Positions 11,790 through 25,100 of a stretch of DNA of 64,000 nt are shown here, one piece after another. This stretch comes from Patiria miniata (taxonomy: Eukaryota; Echinodermata; Asteroidea; Valvatida; Asterinidae): the NCBI RefSeq assembly GCF_015706575.1, contig NW_024037067.1:6895909-6959908 (forward strand), read 5' to 3'. Position 1 is the first letter of the stretch; each line of letters opens with the position of its first letter. Below the pieces are notes generated by a model, which was not told the DNA's origin, did not search any database, and saw only the letters and a program-made list of their open reading frames with translations. A program made the position numbers and the translations under genes.

Positions 11790-12280
11790 ACATTCACCGA
11801 GCATTTTAATGAACAATGTAGAAATGATGCCAGCAATCCTCTGATTGATCTTGTTGGAAGTATCCTCTACCACCCAGTCATTTAAAGCATGGTATAAAAG
11901 AAGTAGCTGTATTTTTCAGAACTTCTTTGAAATGATGTATTGCATAGTTCTATGATTACTTTCGTGCAGTCTTAGAAAAGAGGTTATGGGTTTTTTTCTT
12001 CTTCATTTATTTAGTTGTATCATAATTAGTAAATAGCTAATAATTGGTAATAGTTCTCGGCATTGCTTTTTTATTGTATTGAGGGAATACTTTAAAATAC
12101 CAGTTATGGTGTCCCCCCAAAAAACCATTAATAAATCAACTCTCTGCAGACAATTTACGTTAGTATTAGAATGTAGAATGTAATATAACATGATGTGGTT
12201 TAATTGTGCTTCTGTAGAAATGCTGAAATTAGTGAGATACATGTAGCTTGAGGCTCAGGTCATGACCTAACTTGTCAAAT
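11790..12280. other. No feature seen
   Basis: AT-rich, with no exon and no clear repeat border. Confidence 0.5.
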
Positions 12281-12714
12281 ATATGTGACCTGTTCTGTCA
12301 AAATCAGACTTTTGCTGGGCATAAGGTCAAAAATGAGATTTTTTGATATTGTTAAAATATGTTCAATTTCCTTTTAATAGGTGGTTAAATTTTTGAAACC
12401 GGTCATTCCTGCGCAAAGTTATGCCACTTTGAAGTTCATTGGGTTGAAAAGTAGAAAACGGAGAAAATGGCCACGAACGTCACAATAACAGTAATTTTTT
12501 TTAACTGATATACCTTAACAAATCTCAAAAATACTATAATTAGAGATCAAATTAGGGTTTCAAACTTTTATAGTATATTTTAGACATGCTCGGGATTACA
12601 AATATGCAAAAATTAGAAAATTGGAAAAAAATCACCCCCACAGCGTTTTTTGGCCCTATCTCAATTTCAGCCTCTGCCCAGAAGCGTCTGCTTTTGACAG
12701 AACAGGTCACATAT
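12281..12714. mobile_element. MITE 1 of an abutting pair
   Basis: Terminal inverted repeats: ATATGTGACCTGTTCTGTCA at the left, mirrored by TGACAGAACAGGTCACATAT at the right. No coding capacity. The borders fall in TA-rich sequence, as expected for TA-targeting (Tc1/mariner-like) elements. Confidence 0.85.
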
Positions 12715-13134
12715 GTGACGGGGTATGTCAAAACCAGGCAGAATTGATCAGAGCTGCGAATGGGGAAACAGCTGCAAAATGGCAAGGGGGTGATTTTCAG
12801 CGATTTTGTATTTAAAAAAAGGTTTGATTGCTACTAATGTTTAATAAGTTCTGTAAAAGCTTCAAACTGAAATTTCATCGACAAGGTATTTTTAAAAAAA
12901 CAAACTCATTTCAGACAATGACACTTTGTTCAAGATTTTCTTCTGAAATACGCAAACTTAGTGTGACATTTAGAACAGTCCAATTCCAAAATTAAATAGC
13001 TTCGCTTTGGAATATGCAATTGATAAAAACAGCAGACTTTGAAAGAGCAAGGTCTATATTTTACTAAAATCTGCAATATTCCAAAATTGACTCCTTGCCC
13101 AAATGTGCCTGATTTTGACATACCACGTGACATA
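12711..13134. mobile_element. MITE 2 of an abutting pair
   Basis: The left end TATGTGACGGGGTATGTCAA is mirrored by TTGACATACCACGTGACATA at the right. It shares its first bases (ATAT) with the end of the preceding MITE, and the outer TATGTGAC word is common to both, so the two are related families inserted side by side. Confidence 0.83.
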
Positions 13135-13587
13135 ATCAACTGGCCATAGAATAGGAAGTAAACTATTGCAAGCTTTCTAGATTCTCTTATGATGTAGTTG
13201 TTTTTTTTTTCAATATGGATGCCCAGCTTCATATTTTGTTTTATTCAATATAAAATACCTGATACAGTTTACCAATTCCTATTGGTTGAGAAGCGTCACA
13301 TGTTCAGTCCTAAACCGCCATTTATACACTGGTCAGAGTTTAACACCAATGTTTAAAACCGGTTACAAGTCCCTGCACTCTGTGAACATGCTAACAGTAC
13401 GTGCCACATGCATCGGCTACAACAGGGTGCTTGAGAACCAGTGATATGATCTCCATAGAAGGAGATTCTGTGCACATGTACCGTGGGTGCGATGCATTGC
13501 ATTGAAGTAGTCTGAACATGAATTTGAACAATATGGTAGGGACAAAAATGGAATTTTGTCAACTTTTCATGGACTTTGACGGAAAAA

Positions 13588-14367
13588 GGTATTTATGAAT
13601 GGGGATAATAGTGTGGAGTAGTTATAAACATGTTTAAGTAAAGGATAATACATGAGGAGCATATTGTTTGTGGGTGAGAATGGCCCAAACGGCGCACTAC
13701 CGAGTGTACATGTATTAACCTACTTAACCGTGCTAATACCTCCAAGAGTTCATGATTGCTTGAACGAAGGGCTTTGTTGAGAAAATTGTACTCTTAAGGT
13801 ATACTAAAAATAAAGTTTAGCATAAAACTGTGCCAGTCAAAGTAAATGGAAAAAAATCAACCACATCGTTTATTTGCAGAATTTGTTAAAATGGTAAAAG
13901 TAATGTTTATTCATGAGAAAAGAACAATGACGTCACATCATTGTTGTTGTTTAGTCAATTAGTTACATTTAGAGCATTTAAAACGACGGCAGTTGTCGAG
14001 CTTGCCACAGTAGCTTGGTGGCCAATGAGATTAAAAGATCCCTGGTTGAATCCTGCTATGTCCAAATTTCCAACCTCATCGATAGTTTTTATTGAAGTGA
14101 AAAAAGGAGAACAAAAACTTTCGTTTGCTGTGATTCTATGAAATGACTGAATTATTCATAAGTGGCCTCATCCAGCAACAGGAAAAAAGTATGCCGAATG
14201 GCATGCCGTGCTCCATTTGTGCAAAATGACGTCACAGGGGTGTTAAAACCAGTTAGGGGCCAGGCTGCAAATAATAGACTTGGGCTTGTGCCATTATTGG
14301 TGGCCAGCCCCTAACCGGTTTTAAACCACACACTTATAACTGCTCCATCACATTATTATCCCCTTAC
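13588..14367. mobile_element. Inverted-repeat element of the GGTATTTATGAAT family
   Basis: The left end GGTATTTATGAATGGGGATA, with GTGTGGAGTAGTTATAA, is mirrored at 14330-14367 (TTATAACTGCTCCATCAC, TTATCCCC). Inside is a strong hairpin at 14241-14327 (arms TGTTAAAACCAGTTAGGGGC and GCCCCTAACCGGTTTTAAA). The same end words occur at 26400, 29244 and 29430. Confidence 0.65.
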
Positions 14368-17092
14368 TAATTTTGGACAATTGGTGGAATAAAAAAATTG
14401 ACAACCATTGTTGTTTTTTAAGCTTCTTGTAATTGTTTGCAATTTTTACAATGTTGTTTTTAAAAAACAAAATTTGAAGAAAAAACCCAAAGCAGTTATC
14501 TTAAAAATAACATTTTGGGCAGAATTTATTGCTAAAAAGGTCCTAGATGGCCATGTTACCTAAAATGCAATCTTATTGAACGGACTCTGAAATTGGCCTT
14601 ATTTTTATAGCAGGAAGGGTCATTATGTCTGGCAACCTGGGCCGGGCTGATTTGAAATGAAACATGCTTTATGTCAATATTCCCTTTCTTAAATACCTTT
14701 ATTGTACACAGGGGCATGTTTATGGGAAAGAACATAATACAATTATGTATACAAATATATATAATACAATTTACTGAATCACGCTCAAACTACAATGCCT
14801 TTTCTTGCTGCAACAATGTCAAAATTTAGTATTGAGCAAGGCTTTTTGTAATTAAACAAAACTCAAAAATTTCTCTTTTATATTAAGATAAGCAAACAGT
14901 CAAACTGTTTATGCCATTAACCCAAATTGTCTCACAACAGTGTTTACAGGATATCCAGATCATTCTCATCTTGTCAGCAAACTGAATTTAGCTGCCTTTT
15001 AACATTTACATTTTGAAAACCTGCTGTCAAGAAATTACATGGGAAATAAACAGCTGTGCTCCATCTTTTCTTTTGATGTGAAGGCAAAACTACCAACTGG
15101 AAAATTGTGCAGTTTTACAATTTTTGAAATTTACAGTTTAAAATTTATACTTGTAAACATCTTAAAGATCAGTTAACTGACCCACTCATGTTGAGAAATT
15201 TGTAAAGAATCCACTGACTTAGGAATGACACCAAATTGATTGAATGAAATAGTTTGCACATAACAGTAATCACTGCAACTTATGGACACATTTTCTTGAA
15301 CACTGACTCAATGCATTTAAGTAACAGGCAAAATATCTGCCCAAAATAAGCTTTCATACAGATTTTACACAGCACTCCATTATTGTATGTCAGATTCACA
15401 TGTAGGGAATAACAGTGTGAGGACCCAGTCTTCACTGAGTGATAATGACCGGGTTGGGGGATGGCTGCTGTTAATGGACAAAGCCCATTAATAAATACCT
15501 TTTGAACGAAATAAACAGTTGAAATGCTCCAATTTTGTGACTTTTCTTTCCACGATATTTCCAGATTTTTATGTGTTCATGTCCAGCGGCCATATTTAGC
15601 TTATGCGTGGTACCCTGTCTCTTCAATATGCGTTGTTATATACCACCCTAGCCGGGCCCAGGCTGTGCTGGACGATGTCTTCATTGCATTACGACCACTG
15701 GCGTTCAAGGGTATGAAATTCTGCTGCCGTAGAGAAACAAATAACAACAATTTTTTTTCACATTTTACCTGATGGAGGAAGCTGAAATAGCGTATACATA
15801 TTCCTTGTCTCCAGAATTACATCCATGGGCGAAGTGTTTACAGAAAATAAATCGCAGATCGATCCACGCTTTTGTCGTAAACACCCTCAGTACTGCAGTG
15901 CGAACATGTCATTTGAAAACTTCCTTCGCGCGCACACCCGGCACATAGCAACTGTGTTGCGAACGCGCGCATAAGTTTTCACACGATGGTGGTTGAGCGC
16001 ATGTGTACTGTCTGTATTGTTACAAGCTGTCGTAGGACTGTTGTAAATTTTGGCCAATGAATTGGCTTACATGATGTTGGATCAATGCTGCTTCAGGGGC
16101 CATTTATTCACTTGTTCTTTGAAACCGGTCTTTATATCACCATTAATGCATCCCCACATGATCGATTCTCGACCAATCAGAAGCTATCAACTCTCCAAGG
16201 TATTTATTAATGAACTGTAAGAATTATAGCATTGACAAGTATGCTTATGCATGATAGTGCATGTAATTGTCACCATGGAGTCAGATCAGATATAAGATTC
16301 AAAAGAATAACCTTCTTTTAATGATGAAGGCTTGTATGTTACGGATCATTATGAAACTTTTTAATTAAAAATTCATTTTAAAATTCAGGTTTTTTTTTTC
16401 CAAATATCCATTTTCCAGGTTTTGAAGAAAAATTCCTTGCATTTTATTAAAGGAAAATCTGATCATTTCAGGGTTTTCTTCAAAAAAAGAAAAGAAAGCT
16501 GCTATGGTGAAACAGTCACAGCCCAGTAAAGCAATTCTTTCCCAAATACCCGACAAAGTTCAGAGTTTTCAGAAAATTCATTATATTCTGATGCTATGCA
16601 AAGCAAACAAATTTCATTGGTTAGGCAAATAAACACATCACACTTTTTTTTAAAATAAAAATAACCAGATTTTGTTTCCTGTGACACAATTTCTGTTTGT
16701 GTCTGACACTACAAAAACATTTGATACAAACAATTATATATTACTGGCAAATCTATCAATGCTGTTACATTTGTTACATATGAAAACTTAAATCTGTGCA
16801 ATTACATCAGCTTCTGTGTATTCAAAACCCTTAAATAGTCTGTTTGTTTTGAAAAGACCTTGATAGCTCCAATAAACTTGCACCCATGCCAATATAAAAC
16901 AGATTCACATTGAGTTGGTACCAGTTGGTTGTAATGAGCAGAGTGCTTGACTCTCTACAAATTCAATGAGATTAATTCTTACTCTAAATTTACTGTTTTA
17001 AGTACGTCAAGTAACCTGTTCAAAATAATGTAATGCTGATATTTATGTCTTCCAAAGACTGATGCAATGGGGCATTGCCAGACTACTTTGAA
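14368..17092. other. Intergenic, mostly unique AT-rich DNA
   Basis: No gene recognised. Bases 15645-15735 (CTGGACGATGTCTTCATTGC and neighbours) recur in inverse near 52790-52875, so this is a dispersed repeat. Fragments of the GGTATTTAT family occur near 15490 and 16197. Confidence 0.5.
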
Positions 17093-17110
17093 GGGGGGGG
17101 GGGGGGGGGG
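17093..17110 (+). repeat. Poly-G run
   Basis: Eighteen consecutive G. Similar runs lie at about 20013, 20097, 33011, 49331 and 50120. Confidence 0.95.
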
Positions 17111-17233
17111 TCACCATCAACCGGCTATTGCAAATTCAAAAATTGTTGTGGGAGGTAGGGGGGTTGGACACCATCTTAACTATTGGGATGCTTTTCTAAG
17201 TGGATGATATTGGACGCTGTTTGACATGCTGCA

Positions 17234-17400
17234 GCCGAACTGCCAAACCGAACCAAAAATAGCCGAACATGGCCTTCCGGTTTGGCAAGTATTTGTTGAT
17301 AGCGCTAGGAATGCTAATGCTTGTAATTAATGGTTGAAATTAAAGCGCACGGATGATTCAATTTACCGTGTTGACAAGTCGCTGCATTCATCTTTATTAT
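17234..17400 (+). repeat. Dispersed block shared with 27905-28050
   Basis: Starts in CCGAAC-rich sequence and continues GGCAAGTATTTGTTGATAGC, AAAGCGCACGGATGATT and TTGACAAGTCGCTGCAT. The same order and near-identical words occur inside the DIRS element at 27905-28050. It is either a stray DIRS fragment or a separate small repeat that also sits in the DIRS element. Confidence 0.75.
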
Positions 17401-17679
17401 TTGGTGGGCTAGCTCCACGATTTTCCGTCTTCGGCTGAGCATAATGTCCTGTTGTACCCGACTAGACCACACGTACTATGTACAGTAATATGTACTTTAT
17501 AAGATGGACGCCATCCTCAACCACTTGCCTACAGGAACAGCCATTGTTTGCACAACGTGTGTGTAATTGTATTGTGTATGAATGGTCAACTCAAAAGTCA
17601 CAACCTATAGGCTTGGAAAGGTATTTCCATGAAGATAAGATATATTAAAATTGCTCATTATTTTGTTACAATTTAAAAA

Positions 17680-18476
17680 GATAACAGCGTTGCTGTTGAA
17701 ACCCCGAAGTTTGTCAAAAAAGGGCAAACTGACATTCCAAACTCAAATATCATGTCTAACTGAAATTATCATGCAGAAACCATTAACTCACCACAGTGAC
17801 CTTGACCTTTGACCTTTTGACCCCAAACCAATCCCAACTTGCCTACTCCCAAGGGCAACCCCCTAGTTATCACCCAGAAACCATTTACCTTTAACTCACC
17901 ACGGTGACTTTTACCTTTGACCTTTTGATTCCAAGACCAATCCCAACTTGCCTTCTCCCAAGGGCAACCCCCTACCAAAGTTAGACATCAAAATCTCATT
18001 TCTAACTCAAGTTATCATCCAGAAACCATTTACATTTAACTCACCACGGTGACCTTGACCTTTTGACCCCCAAACCAATCCCAACTTGCCTACTCCCAAG
18101 GGCAACCCCCTACCAAAGGTAAACACCAAAATCTCATTTCTAACTCAAGCTATCATCCGGAAACCATTTACCTTTAAATGGTCACTGTGGTAGTGACCTT
18201 GACCTTTGACCCCCAAACCAATCCCAACTTGCCTTCTCCCAACATTTCTAACTCAAGTTATCATCCAGAAACTAAGCTGCCCGGACGGACGTTCCAGCCA
18301 GACGGAATTGTGGGGTGATAGCATTGTGTTCCCATTATCCTTTTTCTAAAGATTCTCTTCTAGGGTGATGTTTTTCTATTGTGAAAATAGTGGGGTGATG
18401 TGTCCTGAAAGGAAAATCACCCCACAAGGGGGGTATGGTCAGAACGGACAGACGGACGGACGCTGAGGGGTAAAAA
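17680..18476. mobile_element. Helentron-like element A with satellite core (four units)
   Basis: Begins with the short hairpin ACAGCG-TTGCTGT followed by GAAACCCC, and ends in a CGGACGGACG-rich part then CTGAGGGGTAAAAA. Between these are about four satellite units of roughly 110-145 bp (17780-18270) with ACTCACCACGGTGACC, TTTGACC and CCCAACTTGCCT. A 5' subterminal repeat, central tandem repeats and a 3' hairpin are the plan of Helentron-associated (HINE/DINE-1-like) elements. Element B at 34659 has the same ends. Confidence 0.72.
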
Positions 18477-18731
18477 GGACAGTGTCTTTTCAATTCAGGA
18501 AGGTAAAACAAGATATGAGGTAAAAAAAATACCAAGTCTCCAAAGCGCGATTGTATCCCTGGAAGTTTGCAGCCATCCCGCCTCGAAAATGTAGCATTCC
18601 CAGACAGCAAGTCCCACCCATGCCCAGTACATGTGCAGTATAAAATGAATGGTTGTTCCCATGGCGACCCTGCATGAATATGCACTGTCATGTACACCCA
18701 TGTGTACATGACACAGCTGTGCAGGTGACCA

Positions 18732-19052
18732 CAAATTTGTATCCTTGTGGAGACACGCACACAATAGGGAACAAAACATTGTAAAGGTCTCCACAGGGAA
18801 ATTTCTATAGATGAATAGGTCTCCACCAGGTTTTCACGAAATAGATATATGGATTTTACTCAAAAACTAGGAATTTCCAAGGTGGGTTGATTTGTCGCAA
18901 ATGGAAGAGTTTTAAAAAAGGGATATTAAGTCCGAATTTCAGCCAAGGAAATTAATTCTGGTTAAAATAAGAGCATTTTGAAACTTCACTTTCAAAATTG
19001 AAAACTTTACTACACGAGAACAAAGAAATGTCTCCACAAGGATACAAATTTG
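18732..19052. mobile_element. Short TIR element (MITE)
   Basis: A perfect 24-bp inverted pair: CAAATTTGTATCCTTGTGGA and four more bases at 18732-18755, mirrored at 19029-19052. About 320 bp overall, non-coding. Confidence 0.75.
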
Positions 19053-20654
19053 AGAGTGTGTGGGAACCGCGTGAGTGGGCATGACTAGAGCCACAACCCC
19101 ATATTTGTACAAATTGTAGGTCATGTGAGTGTAGTCATAAACAAAGTGGAGATCCAGTCAAGCATTGGTGCAAGTGCACAGGGTACTGTGGCCAGTGTGT
19201 CAGTCTGTGTACATTGTGAATGCTTGCGCTCTGTTCATGCCATAGCGCCAGGCGTACGTGGCACATGCATTTTGGCATGTGATTAGGTTCTTCAAGGCTG
19301 ACCAATCAACATCACTGGGGAGGGAAGGACATTCATTGCCTGTCATAAATCATTGTACATACACTACGTATGGGGATATGTACACATGTTCAAATTGTAC
19401 GGCACAATAAAGAGAACGTACTTCCGAACCCGAACCGATGTTGGAAAAAAGGAAAAAAATTGAACCGGAACCGAACCGAAACTGAACTGAACCTGGAGAA
19501 TCAGTTTCAGCACTAGTCTGCCATTCCTCATGCATATTCACGATCCAGAGCCAATTTCTCAATGAAGATCCATCTGCTAGTTTTGCACCCATGGTTACCC
19601 GTGCGCTAGTCTACTATGTATGCATTTTACTAAAGCAATTGTGGTAATGGTGCGTGGGGTAGTGAAAAGTGCTATGGAAAGATGAGGGCACACATACCAT
19701 ACAACAATGTTTTGCCAAGAAAACTGACGTGTAACTTGACCAAATTTTGGTGAATATGTACAGGTTATGAGGTACAGTAAAACAAATAGAACATTGTTTA
19801 GTTCAGGTGGATAGACAATATTAGCTTCCCGAGGTATTGGGAGTTCACTGACTAGTTCCCTCTGCTTTGCCTCAGGAACTAATCTGTAAACTTCCAATAC
19901 CTTGGGGCGCTAATATCAACTATCCACACTCAAATCATGTTATATTTTTATAATAGGTGCTGCACAATTTTGCCAACAGGATGATATTTTTTTGAAGACA
20001 AGAACAATTAATGGGGGGGGGGGGGGGGGGGGAGGTAAATCACACCCTAACGGGCCCTGGGGCACATCTAGCTTTCAGGAAATAGGGGCTGATATGGGGG
20101 GGGGGGGGCTTGAACGATGGCATTACAGATTGTGACCGACTGTGGTGTAGTGAACTGATAATGACGTCATATTGGTCAATTCACTTTGTAAAAATTAAAT
20201 GTTTTGAGGGGAGGAACTGCTGTCCCAAGTTGTTGGCTGGTTTGACATCTATCACTGACAACAGAACATGAAAATCAGATAAGACAAAGAGATCAGTAAT
20301 TTTGCACTCGCTTCCTAAATTTACCATGCTCATTGTTGAACACTGTAATGTTGAACATGTGAATATTAGTACACTAGGTAATGAATCCAAGTGTTGTATG
20401 CATACAATCTGTGCGTGCCGTACATGTATCATGGGCACAGGCCAGAATAGTGGTTCCAGTCACTGATTGCTTGGCGGTAGCATAACATTAAGATAGGCAT
20501 TTGTTGTATGCCGTAAAAAAAAATAATAACCTACATAAATGTACATGTAGTAGGGAGAAGGGGGCGTCACTCAGTGCCCTCTTCCCTGGACCTGCCACTG
20601 CAGTTTCTGTACACCCTGCCTTAAAAATGCTGTATATGGACTTGGACTGGTTGA
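19053..20654. other. Intergenic DNA downstream of the NudE gene
   Basis: No gene. CCGAACC-rich repeats lie at 19425-19495. Poly-G runs lie at 20013-20032 and 20097-20109. The 3'UTR of the NudE gene should begin at 20654 and run leftwards; no canonical poly(A) signal is near. Confidence 0.5.
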
Positions 20655-20730
20655 TCATACAGTGATCTTAACCATTCCTTGCAGTGTACTTGATGATGTT
20701 GTCCCTGTCCTGTTGGCTCTCTTGGCTGCC
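20655..20730 (-). CDS. NDEL1: NudE last exon (C-terminal tail and stop)
   Basis: The acceptor TGTATGCATTAG precedes a one-base completion of the split arginine codon. Then come about 24 residues ending [13 protein letters not shown] and TGA. The phase fits the exon ending at 21848. The tail is not conserved enough to prove it, so an alternative last exon is possible. Confidence 0.62.
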
Positions 20731-22103
20731 CTAATGCATACACATTGATAAAGAAACAATATTTATTTAATCAATACTTATTTTAAGCTACAGTCCATCA
20801 TTTGCAGCTATCCAAAAAGTAACTGACGCAATTATTGTTGAAAAACATACTTGGTTGAAAGACAGTAAGGGGACTAAACTCCCTGTGAAATTATTCTTTC
20901 TGGCAAGCTGTCATTTTGAAGAAATCAACGAAGGAAGGCCTTTCCGTTAGTTGTTCGTTTTTTTATTCAGTGAAGCGCGCGCAAGCTTTGGCACGACGCA
21001 CACGCGCGCGTGGTTGCTATAATTCGTCGGATCGGTGCGCGACATTGCGTAGCTGCAATCGGCTCAGTAAGAACGTGTCTGGCACTGAATTCAGGCCCAA
21101 TTCAAAATATGATTCAGCAACTTTTGATTAGAAATCGAGATCATAGAATGCTGTTTTTCTGGGAATATACAGCTGAAGCTGTGCTGAAACTTCATCAGGT
21201 TAGTTGTTCAGCACCCTTCTTTAGATTTTGAGCACTTTTGTTGCTTCAAATGGACAAAATGCAGAAATTGCAAATGATGGACTACACCTTTAATAATGCT
21301 TGCCATTTCTGGTTGTGCAACTTACAACCTATCTAACATTCATGAAGTAAGATTACGTATTTCAAAACAGAGTTGACAGCAACTGGAAAATATTGTGCAA
21401 TTTTAGAAATGTGGCTATGTGGTTGCAAAAGGAGTTTTGTCGGACCAGCTCGGTGGAATTACAGTTAACTGTCATGGTGTTTGGACAATGAAGGCACTCT
21501 GGCAATTTGAAGTCACACTGTGTAAGCAGTTCTTAAAGGCAACAATGTACTGTTAACTAGACCTGAACAAATTATTTGAATCCATCTCCTTCATGATAAA
21601 GTACATGTAGCTCCAAACCAATGTCAAAGCATCATTACAAAGTAAATCCCTTTTACATTATTTTTTTTATTGGGGGGAGAGATTGAATAAAAATGGCAGG
21701 CTTTCAGTCTTTTCATACCTGTACATGTATATACAGTGTATACGTGCATATATGGGGAAAACATCTTTATGGCACATTCCATGGTGAGTGCTTTCCTCTT
21801 TTCTACAGTCTACAAAGACTTCTTCAAAAAACACTTGTTGAACATACCTTGGTGAATCAACAGGACTATTGGCTTTCCTAGGTGGCTCTTTCACAAAATT
21901 TCTACACGATGCCAACTTTGATTCTAAAGCCTGCATGGAGAAAACAAATTTCCATCTTTAGCTCTTTCAGTATCCCCACACTGAACATACAGTATCTGCA
22001 CTATCTAGATATCTGCTATAACCCATAACATCAGGTCATTAAGTTATGGGTTTCAGAGTCTCTAAGTAAATTCCGCTGGCCAATTTTATATGATCCATGT
22101 CTG

Positions 22104-22139
<36 letters not shown>

Positions 22140-25100
22140 CAAAACAGCTTTAAAACCTCATCCTGTAAAGTTGTCAGTACTTCCAAACAATTGTATAATA
22201 GATTGCAGGGAGAAAATGAAAGAACTGTTACTTATTAACCCTAACTCCCTAGGCATTTTTGCTACGATGCAACCTCAATCCTGCAAAATCATCCATTATT
22301 TCTTGAATGTGGTCCCTGGAGGGGTGACCACTGCCTAAATCCTGCAAAATCCTCCAGCAATCACTGTCAATATGTTGAGACAGAGCCAGTGACATACTGG
22401 GGCAGTGCTGAGGATTTCTAGCATAATATAGGCCTAAATTTATGCACGGCTGAGCTTAAACAAAACAAATGAACCTTTCATTTTGTTCTGCATGCGCAAA
22501 TCGCGCAAACGCGTGCAGATGATTTTTACCCTGACGTTTTTTAACCGTCATGACGCGCTTAAGTTGTTTGCGTATGTTCTCCTTGCCCGTTGCATTTAGA
22601 GTACACTTTCAAAATTCAATCCATCTAATTTTGTTATGTTCTACAAACACGCACATGAATTCAAAATGTCAGCGCATAAGAATGAGGAGTTAGCACTCTA
22701 GTAATTTAATATAGCTCTATGGTATGTTGAAAATAACAAAATCCAGGACGTACATTATCAAAGTCATTTATTCAATTGCTAAAACATATCAAGGTTTATC
22801 ACTGTCCCCATTAATCCCACTGTCCTTCAACATGACCCCCATTCCTTTCAACGCAAATCTCTGCCCTGGTTCTGCTGTGAACGCATTCCTGATAACGTCT
22901 CTCTCTCTGATAACTGTCAATTGGTCTTATGGTGCATGTGGTACAAGGCCTGTTTCTGGGATGTCAGTTACATCACTTGGTGCTCAGTCATCCGTGACGG
23001 TAAAATGGAGTTTGTTGTGTCAAGAAAAAGATGACATGGGTCATGGATATGTAACAGATGGTGGTTGCCATTTTCCTAAATAATTAGTCATACCCGAGAA
23101 ATCAACAAAATAATAATAATAATAATAATTTGGGAGACTAATCATCCTTACTCGCAGCTGGTATGCTGAATTGCGAAGGACGCGGCTACAACGTGGTAGG
23201 GCCGCTGGCATGTAAAGGCGCCTATGGCTGCCGGCCACATCGACCCATATATGACCACGGAGCACAGCCTGAGATCAAAAGTGTTTGATTTTTTGGAGGG
23301 AGGAAAACCGGAGGGCCCGGAGAAAAACCCTCGTGGCACAACTCTACTCACATGTGATCCACGGCCAGGATTCAAACCGTGGTCACCTTGGTGAGAGGCG
23401 AGCGCTTTACGCACAAGCCACCCATGCCACCCAAATAAGCTTGGTTTCCTCTTTTTTTTTGAACACCCTGTATTTGTAACTGTTTTGATGTTAACAGAAA
23501 AACTTGTGCAAAACATAATGTTACAAGTTAACCTGGTCAACAGGCAGACCTCAACATTGACTGCACCCAGCTTAATTAAAACCAACAAAATTGCATTTCT
23601 TACACTTAATTTCAGGAGATATCCTCAGTACTGGAACTACTAAATGACACTAAAATACATTTGATTTTGATTAACAATGATAATTTTCCAATTGCCAATT
23701 TTTAGCCAAATATTTTGATTCAAACATTGAATGACACATCTTTATTCAAAAGCTTGCAAAAACCAATATGACTGAATCCAGATGATACAATATATATTCA
23801 TGAACTTCAGATATTTGTTTCTTGACACCAATAAAAATCAAAACTTTATAAGAAATTCCATTTGAAATTTTGGTGGCTATGTCCACTTTGGCATGGAACT
23901 GCCCTTCAGTAACACATGAAGTATGAGTGCATCTCAACAATTACATGTACATCCATGTAGCTAAGTACTGGATTCACAGACTTACCCCAACTTTTCTAAG
24001 TAGATCGCCAACAATATTAAGAGCTGAGATTCGGGCAGAAGGCGTTAATGGGGTGAATCCAGCACTTCCACCAGTTTCGGCTGATGGCAAAAAAAAATAG
24101 GCATTCAGCTTATTTTCTACGAACAATTATTCACATTATTTCCACCCCCCAAAAAAACAAAAAGACAGAAAAAAACTTAACATTGCACACAAATGTACAA
24201 GTAACACTAAAATGTGTCACTAAGCAATCGAAAACTAAAGGATGTGGTTGTAACTGAACAACCACAGAGCTGTTCAGCTCTTTTTGAAGGTCTTTAATTA
24301 CAAAAAGGTTCAATGAATTATATACCCCAAAGAAAACTGTCAATTTACCGCCATGCATTCTTCAGTGTAAAATTAAAATGATAATCATTGATACTTGTAC
24401 TTGTGGTAACAACACTAGTACATGATGAGGTTCAACTTATTTTCCACAATTTTGAGCATATTTCTAAACCAAACAATTTCATTACAAACTAGCATGTTTC
24501 GTTCTTGAGATTTGCTTAACAGAAATAACAAATTTTAAGATCCATCAAAATCTACATGACGACATCATCACAACGTCATCTCAATTTGGTTTCAATCCAA
24601 TCGGACTGCTGGTTCTCTGGATACCACTCTTTGAATAATGCACCTTTTAGCTGAAGCCATGTGACTCCTGATAATGTCATCATGACGTCTCTTGTGTTGA
24701 TGTCTAGGACTGATTGTACTACTGGTTTTGTTTGTGCCTTGCTTGAAGTCAATCTGATTGCATTTCATATCAAATTGTGCAAGTAGAAAAAAAATATTTA
24801 AAGTCAATCGATGACCTCATCAAGACATCATTTTGGATTTTGCATACTGATGACTTAATCAAACTACCCATCAAGTTTTATGATAACCGAATCTTCCCTT
24901 ATATTTTTTTTTTTAATTGCATTTTTGAAGAAGTTATGAGGATGTCATACATGTCACAGTTCTGTGCATATTCAAAGAATTTTAATTTATCATGTTTTGT
25001 TTGCGAGATAAGGAGATAAACTTCAAACTACAAACATCTCTTCACTGCTAAAGTGTGACGTCACCTCCTCTACAGGTCAGGAGCACCTCCTCGATGCAAT

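Noticed and set aside
22724-23083. 119-codon open stretch, possible gene
   Set aside because: No recognisable domain, no splice or start context, antisense inside a NudE intron.
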